From NCBI GenBank assembly GCA_014729315.1, contig WJKD01000536.1:1-5849 (forward strand): DNA of 5,849 bases, given 5' to 3'. Under the pieces are notes generated by a model. The model searched no databases, was not told the origin of the DNA, and was given only the letters and a program-made list of their open reading frames with translations. This DNA is from Promethearchaeota archaeon. GTDB lineage: Archaea; Asgardarchaeota; Lokiarchaeia; Sigynarchaeales; SOKP01. The position numbers and the translations under genes were made by a program. Of this stretch, positions 1 through 5,849 are shown piece after piece. How positions within the stretch are numbered: the first letter of the stretch is position 1; each line of letters starts with the position of its first letter.

Positions 1-26
1 ATATAGAGATAAATAACGCCATTCTT

Positions 27-31
27 GGAGG
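27..31 (+). promoter_or_regulatory. Shine-Dalgarno GGAGG deciding the GTPase start
   Basis: A perfect GGAGG lies 10 nt before the ATG at 42. The ATG at 91 has no comparable site at usable spacing, since the GGAG at 57-60 is 30 nt away. This supports 42 as the true initiator and therefore the need to splice. The A/T-rich stretch 1-16 could hold the TATA box, but the window edge prevents a firm call. Confidence 0.75.
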
Positions 32-41
32 CAGAATATAA

Positions 42-690
42 ATGCCTTCCCGCAGAGGAGACGGGACTTTAGTTTTTAAGATATGCTTCTATGGACCAAA
101 TAGTCTTCATTACGAAGGCTAGGTCAAGCCTTGGAGGCAAGACTACAGCACTTGAATGGGTTTATAACAAGGAAGGATTAGCTTCTGGTGATATGCAGCA
201 AATTCAAGACCCGACGGGAAGAACCTTATTCTTTGACAGAGTGGTCGCCCGAGTATCGAATGTAGTCTTCCAAGTATATACAGTTGCCGGACAACGGCGC
301 CACAAGTTCCAACGACAAACAGTCCTTAAGGGAACTGACGCAGTTATTTTTGTATGGGATTCGCTTATTGATCAATGGCAAGAAAACATTTGGTCGTTAA
401 AAGAGCTCTTGAAATTTTACGGAGACAAATTGATTCCTCCAAATCCCGACGATCCAACTCCTGAAGTTCCTCTGGTTGTTCTTGCGAATAAACGGGACTT
501 AGAGGATATTGTCGATGTATCCAAGATCCGACAAGTCTTAGATACCGCAAAGTTAAATCACACATTAATCTACGAGACGATTGCAATCACTGGAATAAAT
601 GTCAAGAGAGCGTTTGTGTACGCAGCCCGACAAGCAGTTCTGAATCATTATAAAAAGTTATCCGGGAAGTCGATGGAAGAAACTGCGTAA
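42..690 (+). CDS. MglA/Arf-like small GTPase, spliced gene: join(42..99,128..690)
   Basis: Ras-superfamily GTPase, probably a cytosolic molecular switch; its partner is unknown. Exon 1 (42-99, 58 nt) and exon 2 (128-690, 563 nt) total 621 nt, or 206 residues plus stop. Seen in the spliced product: beta-1 FKICFYG; P-loop G18-P-S-L-G-G-K24-T25; switch II TVAGQ (71-75), with Thr where classical Ras proteins have the DxxG Asp, as in bacterial MglA; the G4 base-recognition motif NKRD (140-143); and a G5-like AITG (172-175). There is no signal peptide, membrane segment or lipidation motif. The start at 42 is chosen because GGAGG lies 10 nt upstream and its frame supplies beta-1 and the first P-loop Gly-Pro. 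The ATG at 91 would give 199 residues without beta-1 and with Arg in place of the first P-loop Gly. Without splicing, the frame from 42 stops at TAG 120-122 after 26 residues. A frameshifted pseudogene is the alternative, but all downstream motifs are intact. Family call is firm; the spliced structure is inferred. Confidence 0.87.
86..136 (+). other. Bulge-helix-bulge fold around the GTPase intron
   Basis: Read as RNA: the central 4-bp helix is GACC (94-97) with GGTC (122-125). The first 3-nt bulge is AAA (98-100) and the second is AAG (126-128). The inner helix is eight consecutive pairs, 101-108 with 114-121 (seven Watson-Crick plus one U-G, U104-G118), closed by a 5-nt loop at 109-113. The outer helix is G93-C129, A91-U131, C89-G133, U88-G134, U87-A135 and C86-G136, broken by single pyrimidine mismatches 92/130 and 90/132. 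Two opposed 3-nt bulges separated by exactly 4 bp are what the archaeal tRNA-splicing endonuclease recognises. The outer helix is the weakest part. Confidence 0.85.
100..127 (+). other. 28-nt archaeal mRNA intron (BHB type) in the GTPase P-loop
   Basis: This segment interrupts the P-loop codons. Removing it joins GGA-CCA-A to GC-CTT-GGA, giving GPSLGGKTT and moving the frame by one, because 28 is not a multiple of 3. The exact edges can slide by up to three bases, since CAA occurs at both junctions (97-99 and 125-127); every choice yields the same mRNA. The position given assumes cleavage after the second base of each bulge, which is the usual archaeal pattern. The intron carries a stop (TAG 120-122) in the exon 1 frame. 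Known biology: archaeal splicing endonuclease cuts BHB motifs and RtcB-type ligase joins the exons. Such introns are usual in tRNA and rRNA but rare in protein genes, cbf5 of Thermoproteota being the classic case. A small insertion mutation is the alternative. Confidence 0.82.
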
Positions 691-717
691 GTTTATTTCT
701 CCTTTTTTCTCTATTTA
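691..717 (+). terminator. T-rich terminator after the GTPase gene
   Basis: Immediately after the TAA, the + strand is rich in T, including a run of six (703-708) and shorter runs on both sides. This is the usual archaeal termination signal, which needs no hairpin. The next gene is on the opposite strand, so termination is expected here. Confidence 0.5.
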
Positions 718-742
718 ATAGTCTTTCTATGTAAAGTTTTAA

Positions 743-787
743 AAATTGTTGTCAAAGTTAATTTAATATTAAAAAAGATAACAATTT
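743..787. repeat. Intergenic inverted repeat between convergent genes
   Basis: The arms at 743-753 and 777-787 pair over 11 positions (eight perfect outer pairs AAATTGTT/AACAATTT, then one G-T and two more pairs). They enclose a loop that contains a perfect 12-bp palindrome, TTTAATATTAAA (762-773). On the - strand, the A-run 771-776 reads as six T about 40 nt after the phosphoesterase stop, so the region may serve as a terminator for that gene. All of it is AT-rich, so chance pairing is possible. Confidence 0.4.
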
Positions 788-816
788 CAGTCAGAATTAA
801 TGTAATTCAAACTAAT

Positions 817-1365
817 TTAAAGCTGAATAATTTTGGGGTCAATTTTTTCTTTGGAAATTCGTAAATATCCGTAAGAATTTATATCTGTAAATTTTTTATC
901 TGTGGGCGTTCCAGGACAGAGGTAGAGTTTTCCATCCCTCCATAATTCGTTATAAGGACGGTGAACATGGCCAAAAATGATGATATCGTAAGGTTTCAAA
1001 TCGTGGTTTTTATTGAGTCGTTTTATAATTATGTTCGGTCCACCTGTTCCGTGCGTCATAAATATCTTATGACCGTAAAGTTCTAGTTCTATAGTCTCGG
1101 GTAACTCTTTCCTTAGTTTACGATCATCCATATTACCTTGAACAGCAATTACCTTTTCGTTGCCAAAAATATCCTTAAATTTCTGATAAACGTCGTGTTT
1201 ATCAAAATCTCCAAGATGGAAAAGATAATCAATATTGTTTTGTTTAAAATCGTCTATAATTTTCTTGGGAAGATCTGGTTCTCGAGAAGGAATATGCGTG
1301 TCCGATATTAATCCTATTAACAATTCGTCTTTATCGGGTGATATCAATTTTGATCTGAACTCCAT
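817..1365 (-). CDS. YfcE/MJ0936-family metallophosphoesterase
   Basis: A 182-residue calcineurin-like metallophosphoesterase of the small YfcE/MJ0936 group, expected to be a cytosolic two-metal phosphodiesterase; the natural substrate is not known from sequence. The full ordered set of metal ligands is visible: D22 and H24 (SDTH), D53 (LGD), N78 (GNMD), H105 (MTHG), and H133/H135 (GHVH). Length is normal for the family. It starts at ATG 1363-1365, the only early Met; the first family strand (LLIGLISDTH) begins near residue 15, so there is a short N-terminal extension. No clear Shine-Dalgarno precedes it. It lies 121 nt downstream of gyrA on the same strand, so it may be read through from gyrA or have its own promoter. 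It is convergent with the GTPase gene. Membership is certain; specificity is not. Confidence 0.92.
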   Translation of the reverse strand: MEFRSKLISPDKDELLIGLISDTHIPSREPDLPKKIIDDFKQNNIDYLFHLGDFDKHDVYQKFKDIFGNEKVIAVQGNMDDRKLRKELPETIELELYGHKIFMTHGTGGPNIIIKRLNKNHDLKPYDIIIFGHVHRPYNELWRDGKLYLCPGTPTDKKFTDINSYGYLRISKEKIDPKIIQL

Positions 1366-1416
1366 TATAGATTGAACATTCTACTTCGGACTTGCATTGG
1401 AAAAAGCATAAATAGA

Positions 1417-1424
1417 TTATAAAA
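1417..1424 (-). promoter_or_regulatory. Possible TATA box for the phosphoesterase gene
   Basis: On the - strand this reads TTTTATAA within an A/T-rich stretch, about 52 nt before the ATG. If used, transcription would start about 25 nt further on and leave a leader of roughly 25-30 nt. A second TATA-like stretch (TATTTATGC) lies slightly closer. The 121-nt gap 1366-1486 otherwise shows no gene or strong terminator. Such motifs occur by chance in AT-rich DNA. Confidence 0.25.
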
Positions 1425-1486
1425 TTTTTGATACTTTTCTGAGTCAGGAAAGAACAAGTTTTTAAGACCATTTTATAATTAGCAAG

Positions 1487-4400
1487 CTATTTTTCTGGTG
1501 AATTTACTTCTTCCTTATCAATTTCTTTAGAACATTTGCCAATTGCGGCAATGGAATCCTCCTCGTATAAATTGATCACTCTAACTCCCTTAGCTTTTCT
1601 ATGCGTAATTCGAATCGAATCCACGGGTACGCGTATTACTTGTCCTTTTTCAGTACCTATTAAGAGATCCTTCTCTTTAGCTATTCTGATTGCGATGACT
1701 TGATCGTTTTCATCATCGTTTAAGGATATATTTATTACTCCTTTAGCGGCTCTTCCAGTTTTTCGATATTCTTCTATTTTAGTTCTCTGTCCGTGTCCAT
1801 TCTTTGTTAAAGTGAGAATAATATCGTCATCTGTAACAAGGAGAGTATCAACAACCTTATCTCCTTCTCTTAAATCAACTGCTTTGACGCCCATCGAATT
1901 CCGTCCCAATTCTCTAAGTTCTGATTCGTCGAATCTTACAGCGTAGCCCATTTCGGTAGCAACAAATATTTCTTGGATTTCGTTAGAGAGTTTTTTAACG
2001 CTTACCAATTGATCGTCTTTACGTATCCTTTGAGCTCTGATACCTGTGGATTGTATTTTCGAGAATAATCTAAGAGGGGTTTTTTTGATGGTTCCATTTC
2101 TCGTGGTCATTACGAGCATTTCATTGGTGTTAAAGTTATTTATAGGTATCATTTCTGAAATAATCTCTCCATCGCGTAAAGGAATAAGATTTACAATAGG
2201 TTTCCCTTTTGCGTTTCTTTTTTGTAGAGGGATTTCGTAAGCTTTCATCGAATACACCCTTCCCTTAGAAGTGAAAAATAAAATTGTATCGTGCGTCGAG
2301 CATACAAAGAGATCAGTAATAAAATCCTCGTCGTCGACCGTCATCCCTCTTTTGCCACGACCTCCTCTCCTTTGTGTTCTATAGACTGCTAAAGACATCC
2401 GTTTAATATAATGATTTTTAGTCATTATAACGATTGTAGGAACATTTTTGATTAAATCCTGTCTCTCGATGTTTAATATATCCTCTTGGATAATAATCTC
2501 CGTTTTCCTCTCGTCGCCGTATTTTTTACTGAGTTCGGTTAATTCGTCTTTGATCATTTCTAACCGAATTTTTCGGCTTTCCAAAATTTTTTGGTATCCC
2601 TCAATTTCCTTTGTCAATGAGTCTTTTTCGTCGAATAACTTTTGTTGTTCTAAGTTGGTAAGTCGAGACAATGGCATGCCTAAAATTGCTTTAACTTGAA
2701 TTTCAGAAAGATTGTATGTTTTCATGAGCGAATCTTGCGCTTCGGTGGTATCTTTTGATGATTTGATAATACGCACTACATTGTCAATGTCATTTAAGGC
2801 GATAATCAATCCCTCAACTTTGTGCAACCGCTTTTGAGCTTTCTTAAGTTTGAATTCTGTTCTTCTATAAATAACGATTAACCGATGATCAACATATTCC
2901 GTAATCAGTTCTTTAAGATTTAAAATCTTAGGCTGCTTTCCGTCATTTATTAGAACTAAGTTGATAATGTTAACGTTCTTTAGAAGCCTCGTACGTTTAT
3001 ACAAAATGTTTTTGATAATTTGTGGTTGAGCTTTTTGCGTAATTTCCAAAACTATCCGCATTCCTTTTCTATCAGACTCGTCTCTTAAATCTTTAACATC
3101 TTTTAATTTTCCATCTTTAATGAGCTTCGCAATTGACTCAATCAATTTCTTTTTGTTTACCAAATAAGGAATTTCTGTTATGATAAGTTTTCTCTGATCC
3201 CCTTTTTCCTCTAATTCCGTTCTGCCCCTTAAAACAACTTTGCCTAGTCCGCTAGCGTAAGCGTTATATATTCCACTAAGATTAGTAATTACGCCTCCAG
3301 TAGGAAAGTCGGGACCCTTTATGATTTCCATGAGTTCCTCGATAGATATGTCGGGGTTATCGATGGTAGAGATAATCCCGGTGCATACTTCCATCAAATT
3401 ATGAGGAACCATAGAAGTTGCCATTCCAACAGCAATGCCCTTTGTTCCGTTGAGCAAAACATTGGGAAGTTTTGAGGGCATATATCGGGGTTCGACCTCA
3501 CTTCCGTCAAAATTTGGCTGAAAATCTACGGTTTCTTGGTTAATGTCTCCGATTATCTCTTCGGCGATTTGAGAAAGGCGTGCCTCTGTATTATGATTAA
3601 TAAAGCCGTTTGCTACGAAAGAATGACACTCAGAATCAACTCGAATCGAATAAACCCGTTCTTCAGGGAGTTTTTTAATTGATTGGATTTCTTGAAATAT
3701 ATAATTATCCTCAATAATTCCCTCCAGCAATGTATAATCTTTTTCTTCAACTAAAGTTCGAATATAATTAATCTTATTCCTAAGTGATGAATATCGATCG
3801 ATATTTTGTTTTTGAAAATATTCATTAAATCTATAATTATATTTCTTTTTAAAATAATTACCTAGATGAGGGATATAATCAGTCTTACTAAGTCTTGTCT
3901 TATCATTATTACAAATTTCTTCAAGTTTTTTATTTTTTCTGTCTGAAAAAAAACCAATTTGGTTAATAAAAGCTAATTTTGAATCCATCCCGAGTATAGT
4001 TATTCGAAAAGTATCACTCCTGGGATCTAAAATAAGATGACTTGTCAAAATTCCAAAATTGAGTAAAAGGATTTTCAATTGACTGAGCAATTTTACACTT
4101 TTTGACACATAGGTTAAGTTGGATGACTTGCCACCATGTCTTGAATCTGTGGCAATTTGGATCGATCCATCTCCCTCAAATAAACCACGTAAAAAGGACG
4201 ATACGACACTTTTACTTGATCTTAAAATCGAAAAAGGAATTTCTTTCTCATCCGATTTTACGGGAGTTAGTCCAATACTATATAAAAAATCGAGAGCATC
4301 TCTATAGTGTAATGAAAATTCTTTCCAACCCTTATATTCGTCCCTTTCATAGACAGAAATTCCTGGGAAAGACTTGAGCAATCCTTGCTTAACTTTTTCA

Positions 4401-5377
4401 TAATAATAATAATTCTTGTTATTAAAGGAGAGTCGTTGTTGCTGTGTGTCAGAAATACTCCCCTCAGCTACGAGTGCCCCCAATGTGAATGCTAAATCTT
4501 CAGTGATTTCGGTCGGAAAATCAATATCACTTCCATTTTCATTTACCTCTGGGATATGTCGCTCTGTAGAATAATTTTGTTTTGGAAATAATCCTTTTCG
4601 ATTAATAATTATAATGTCATTTTCTGAAAGTACTCCTAATGTTTTCCAAATTTTTTTCGGTTTACCATTATTATCTGTACTCCAACAAAGAACAGGATGA
4701 TTGGCTGATCCTTTAATTGTGTAACCTTGTTTAGTTTTTACTTGAATAATTTTATGAACTCCAGAATCAAAAAACATTGTAGCTTTTTTAGTGCTTCCTT
4801 CAAATGAGAGAATTTCAATATCAATATCGACCTCATATCCTTCAGAACGATAACTTAAAAGACTCTTATTAGTATCAAACTCTTGTGTTTGACCCCCATT
4901 TAGATGACATACAATTTTTTTTGAAATAGTTGAAGTATCATTTTTTATGTAATTAGAGAGTTCTGTAATAGGCATTAATCCCTCCTTTGTCAGTAGAAGA
5001 GTATCCCCAGTAACACAATATCGCATTGCTGCTGGCGGATCGCCGTCAACGGAACCGAAATTGCCTTGAGGATCGATCAATTGGTATCTCATCGAGAAGT
5101 CTTGAGCCATTCTGACTAAGCTATTATAAACTGCTTGGTCTCCGTGCGGATGGTACTTTCCAAGCACCTCTCCAACAATCCTAGCGCTCTTTACATGAGA
5201 ACGGTTATAATTATAATTATTGTCAGCCATTGCGTAAATAATTCTTCTATGAACGGGTTTAAGGCCGTCTCTCACGTCTGGAATCGCTCGCCCTACGACA
5301 ACAGACATTGCGTAATCGATGTAACTGCTCTTCATCTCGTCTTTCAGTAAAACTTCCCTAATCTCTTCTGTAGTCAA
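1487..5377 (-). CDS. gyrA: DNA gyrase subunit A precursor, intein-containing
   Basis: A 1296-residue precursor: N-extein 1-120, intein 121-596, C-extein 597-1296, giving an 820-residue GyrA after splicing, a normal length. GyrA is the DNA breakage-reunion subunit of the A2B2 gyrase, which introduces negative supercoils using ATP. Visible signatures are the N-terminal [31 protein letters not shown] (74-80), and AAMRY ending in catalytic R119-Y120. The C-extein resumes TEARL and continues through the tower, coiled-coil and C-gate regions to about 985. A C-terminal beta-pinwheel then carries the GyrA box QRRGGRG (1002-1008), which separates gyrase from topoisomerase IV. The start is TTG 5375-5377 with AAGGG 8 nt upstream; no ATG, GTG or other TTG exists between the gyrB stop and this codon, and the next Met (15) would cut conserved sequence. 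The gene lies 45 nt after gyrB, so the two are probably an operon. Bacterial-type gyrase in archaea is generally regarded as acquired by transfer. Confidence 0.97.
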   Translation of the reverse strand: MTTEEIREVLLKDEMKSSYIDYAMSVVVGRAIPDVRDGLKPVHRRIIYAMADNNYNYNRSHVKSARIVGEVLGKYHPHGDQAVYNSLVRMAQDFSMRYQLIDPQGNFGSVDGDPPAAMRYCVTGDTLLLTKEGLMPITELSNYIKNDTSTISKKIVCHLNGGQTQEFDTNKSLLSYRSEGYEVDIDIEILSFEGSTKKATMFFDSGVHKIIQVKTKQGYTIKGSANHPVLCWSTDNNGKPKKIWKTLGVLSENDIIIINRKGLFPKQNYSTERHIPEVNENGSDIDFPTEITEDLAFTLGALVAEGSISDTQQQRLSFNNKNYYYYEKVKQGLLKSFPGISVYERDEYKGWKEFSLHYRDALDFLYSIGLTPVKSDEKEIPFSILRSSKSVVSSFLRGLFEGDGSIQIATDSRHGGKSSNLTYVSKSVKLLSQLKILLLNFGILTSHLILDPRSDTFRITILGMDSKLAFINQIGFFSDRKNKKLEEICNNDKTRLSKTDYIPHLGNYFKKKYNYRFNEYFQKQNIDRYSSLRNKINYIRTLVEEKDYTLLEGIIEDNYIFQEIQSIKKLPEERVYSIRVDSECHSFVANGFINHNTEARLSQIAEEIIGDINQETVDFQPNFDGSEVEPRYMPSKLPNVLLNGTKGIAVGMATSMVPHNLMEVCTGIISTIDNPDISIEELMEIIKGPDFPTGGVITNLSGIYNAYASGLGKVVLRGRTELEEKGDQRKLIITEIPYLVNKKKLIESIAKLIKDGKLKDVKDLRDESDRKGMRIVLEITQKAQPQIIKNILYKRTRLLKNVNIINLVLINDGKQPKILNLKELITEYVDHRLIVIYRRTEFKLKKAQKRLHKVEGLIIALNDIDNVVRIIKSSKDTTEAQDSLMKTYNLSEIQVKAILGMPLSRLTNLEQQKLFDEKDSLTKEIEGYQKILESRKIRLEMIKDELTELSKKYGDERKTEIIIQEDILNIERQDLIKNVPTIVIMTKNHYIKRMSLAVYRTQRRGGRGKRGMTVDDEDFITDLFVCSTHDTILFFTSKGRVYSMKAYEIPLQKRNAKGKPIVNLIPLRDGEIISEMIPINNFNTNEMLVMTTRNGTIKKTPLRLFSKIQSTGIRAQRIRKDDQLVSVKKLSNEIQEIFVATEMGYAVRFDESELRELGRNSMGVKAVDLREGDKVVDTLLVTDDDIILTLTKNGHGQRTKIEEYRKTGRAAKGVINISLNDDENDQVIAIRIAKEKDLLIGTEKGQVIRVPVDSIRITHRKAKGVRVINLYEEDSIAAIGKCSKEIDKEEVNSPEK
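3590..5017 (-). mobile_element. GyrA intein with LAGLIDADG homing endonuclease
   Basis: A 476-residue in-frame intein (precursor residues 121-596) directly after catalytic Tyr120. Splicing blocks: N-terminal C121 in [13 protein letters not shown]; block [10 protein letters not shown] (223-231), with Ser where TxxH usually begins; block [18 protein letters not shown] (575-591); C-terminal H595-N596; and +1 nucleophile T597. The endonuclease domain lies between roughly 285 and 480, with two LAGLIDADG helices: [10 protein letters not shown] (acid E305) and [12 protein letters not shown] (acid D403). Both acids are present, so it may still cut. Family knowledge: the Mycobacterium GyrA inteins occupy the same site, begin with CITGD, have a TANH block B, and use a Thr +1 residue. 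The DNA has 28 CpG in about 1.42 kb by hand count, far below the flanking gene. Mature GyrA requires splicing, since the insert interrupts the active site. Intein identity and edges are firm; endonuclease activity is inferred. Confidence 0.96.
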
Positions 5378-5385
5378 ATAAAGAA

Positions 5386-5390
5386 CCCTT
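5386..5390 (-). promoter_or_regulatory. Ribosome binding site for gyrA
   Basis: On the - strand this reads AAGGG, 8 nt before the TTG start at 5375-5377. It is the only purine-rich site in the 45-nt gyrB-gyrA gap and supports use of the rare TTG initiator. Confidence 0.55.
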
Positions 5391-5422
5391 AAAAATTTTT
5401 TAAAATACTTTAAAATAAATAA

Positions 5423-5849
5423 TTAAATGTCTAAAACTTTTACATTCTTGTAATTGTTAATAATGAACTTTTTACGAGGTTTAACTTCTTTTCCCATTAA
5501 TTGAGTAAAAATAATGTCTGTTTCGAGAAAATCCTCGTAGACGACTCGCTTTAATATACGCGTTTCTCGATCCATTGTCGTATCAAAAAGATCTTCAGGA
5601 TCCATCTCTCCTAGACCTTTGAACATTTTCATCGTGATGGATTCGGTATTTTTGAGATTATATTTCTCTTTTATCTCTTCCACGATTTTATCTCGCTGAC
5701 CTTCTGAATATGCGTATTCTCTAGTTTTTCTGTATTTTATCTCGTATAGAGGAGGAACCGCAAGATATAAATGACCGTTATCAATCAATGGGCGTAAATA
5801 CCGAAAGAAAAAAGTTAATAACAATGTTTCGATGTGAGCACCATCTATA
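5423..5849 (-). CDS. gyrB: DNA gyrase subunit B, C-terminal part (5' end outside window)
   Basis: The last 141 codons of the ATPase subunit of gyrase; the start lies beyond the right edge. The first complete codons read IDGAHIETLLLTFFFRYL, the end of the TOPRIM metal-binding motif (DxDxDG), which binds the Mg ions used in DNA cleavage. Next come GHLYLAVPPLYEI, MFKGLGEMDPEDLFDTTMDRETR and LMGKEVKPRKKFI, all hallmarks of the GyrB C-terminal domain, ending in VKVLDI and TAA 5423-5425. The frame is open to the edge, so an internal TTG at 5822-5824 is not a start. The segment lacks the large C-terminal insertion found in proteobacterial GyrB. A Glu follows DGAHI where many gyrases have Arg (HIRTLL). 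GyrB rather than ParE is inferred mainly from the adjacent gyrA with its GyrA box. It precedes gyrA by 45 nt on the same strand. Confidence 0.95.
   Translation of the reverse strand, partial: IDGAHIETLLLTFFFRYLRPLIDNGHLYLAVPPLYEIKYRKTREYAYSEGQRDKIVEEIKEKYNLKNTESITMKMFKGLGEMDPEDLFDTTMDRETRILKRVVYEDFLETDIIFTQLMGKEVKPRKKFIINNYKNVKVLDI

Noticed and set aside
98..127. Programmed frameshift or simple pseudogene as explanation of the frame break
   Set aside because: A single slip cannot skip a 28-nt block that also contains a stop, and everything downstream is intact. The BHB geometry at the exact junctions fits splicing better. A recent insertion mutation is not fully excluded.
365..586. - strand open frame within the GTPase gene
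   Set aside because: It lies wholly opposite a conserved coding sequence and has no domain similarity or start signal.
91..690. GTPase gene starting at ATG 91 (199 residues)
   Set aside because: Its first 12 or so residues are exon 1 and intron bases read in the wrong frame. It lacks beta-1, has Arg for the first P-loop Gly, and has no ribosome site at usable distance.
2046..2699. Open frames on the + strand opposite gyrA
   Set aside because: They are shadows of the gyrA coding strand, with hydrophobic or low-complexity translations and no recognisable domain or ribosome site.
3790..3805. Perfect 16-bp palindrome AATATCGATCGATATT
   Set aside because: It lies inside the intein coding sequence (around Asn-Ile-Asp-Arg-Tyr) in AT-rich DNA, with no partner site or context. 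It is most likely chance.
4102..4377. Two overlapping + strand open frames opposite the intein
   Set aside because: They overlap each other and the intein frame, with no recognisable protein features.
5205..5222. AT-rich repeat-like run in the gyrA N-extein
   Set aside because: It encodes the Asn/Tyr-rich stretch NNYNYN in frame and needs no separate explanation.

Overview
The window looks archaeal and is probably from an Asgard (Lokiarchaeia-like) lineage. The lineage is inferred from three things: the MglA/Arf-like small GTPase with its 'VYTVAGQRRH' switch II, an apparent bulge-helix-bulge (BHB) intron in its mRNA, and an AT-rich genome with T-run terminators. No rRNA or other marker gene is present, so the assignment is tentative.

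Layout. On the + strand, 42-690 holds a small Ras-like GTPase gene interrupted by a 28-nt insert (100-127). The insert and its flanks fold into a textbook archaeal BHB splicing motif. Removing it joins two reading frames and rebuilds an exact P-loop (GPSLGGKTT), giving a 206-residue protein. The naive ORF starting at 91 reads through the intron in the wrong frame and has a false N-terminus. After a T-rich tail and an intergenic hairpin (691-816), the remaining genes are all on the - strand. In transcription order they are gyrB (3' part, 5423-5849, running off the right edge), gyrA (1487-5377) and a YfcE/MJ0936-type metallophosphoesterase (817-1365). The last of these converges on the GTPase gene.

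The gyrA gene encodes a 1296-residue precursor. A 476-residue intein (3590-5017) with a LAGLIDADG endonuclease sits directly after the catalytic tyrosine, at the same insertion point as the mycobacterial GyrA inteins. Excised, it leaves an 820-residue GyrA with a GyrA box, so the pair is a true gyrase rather than topoisomerase IV. By hand count the intein DNA has about 20 CpG per kb, against about 50-60 per kb in the flanking extein DNA sampled, which suggests later arrival from a different source.

Two genes in under 6 kb therefore each need a splicing step at the codons of their active site: RNA splicing in the GTPase P-loop and protein splicing at the gyrase tyrosine. The mRNA intron is the most unusual item. 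GyrB and GyrA form the A2B2 gyrase. No direct functional link between gyrase, the phosphoesterase and the GTPase is visible.
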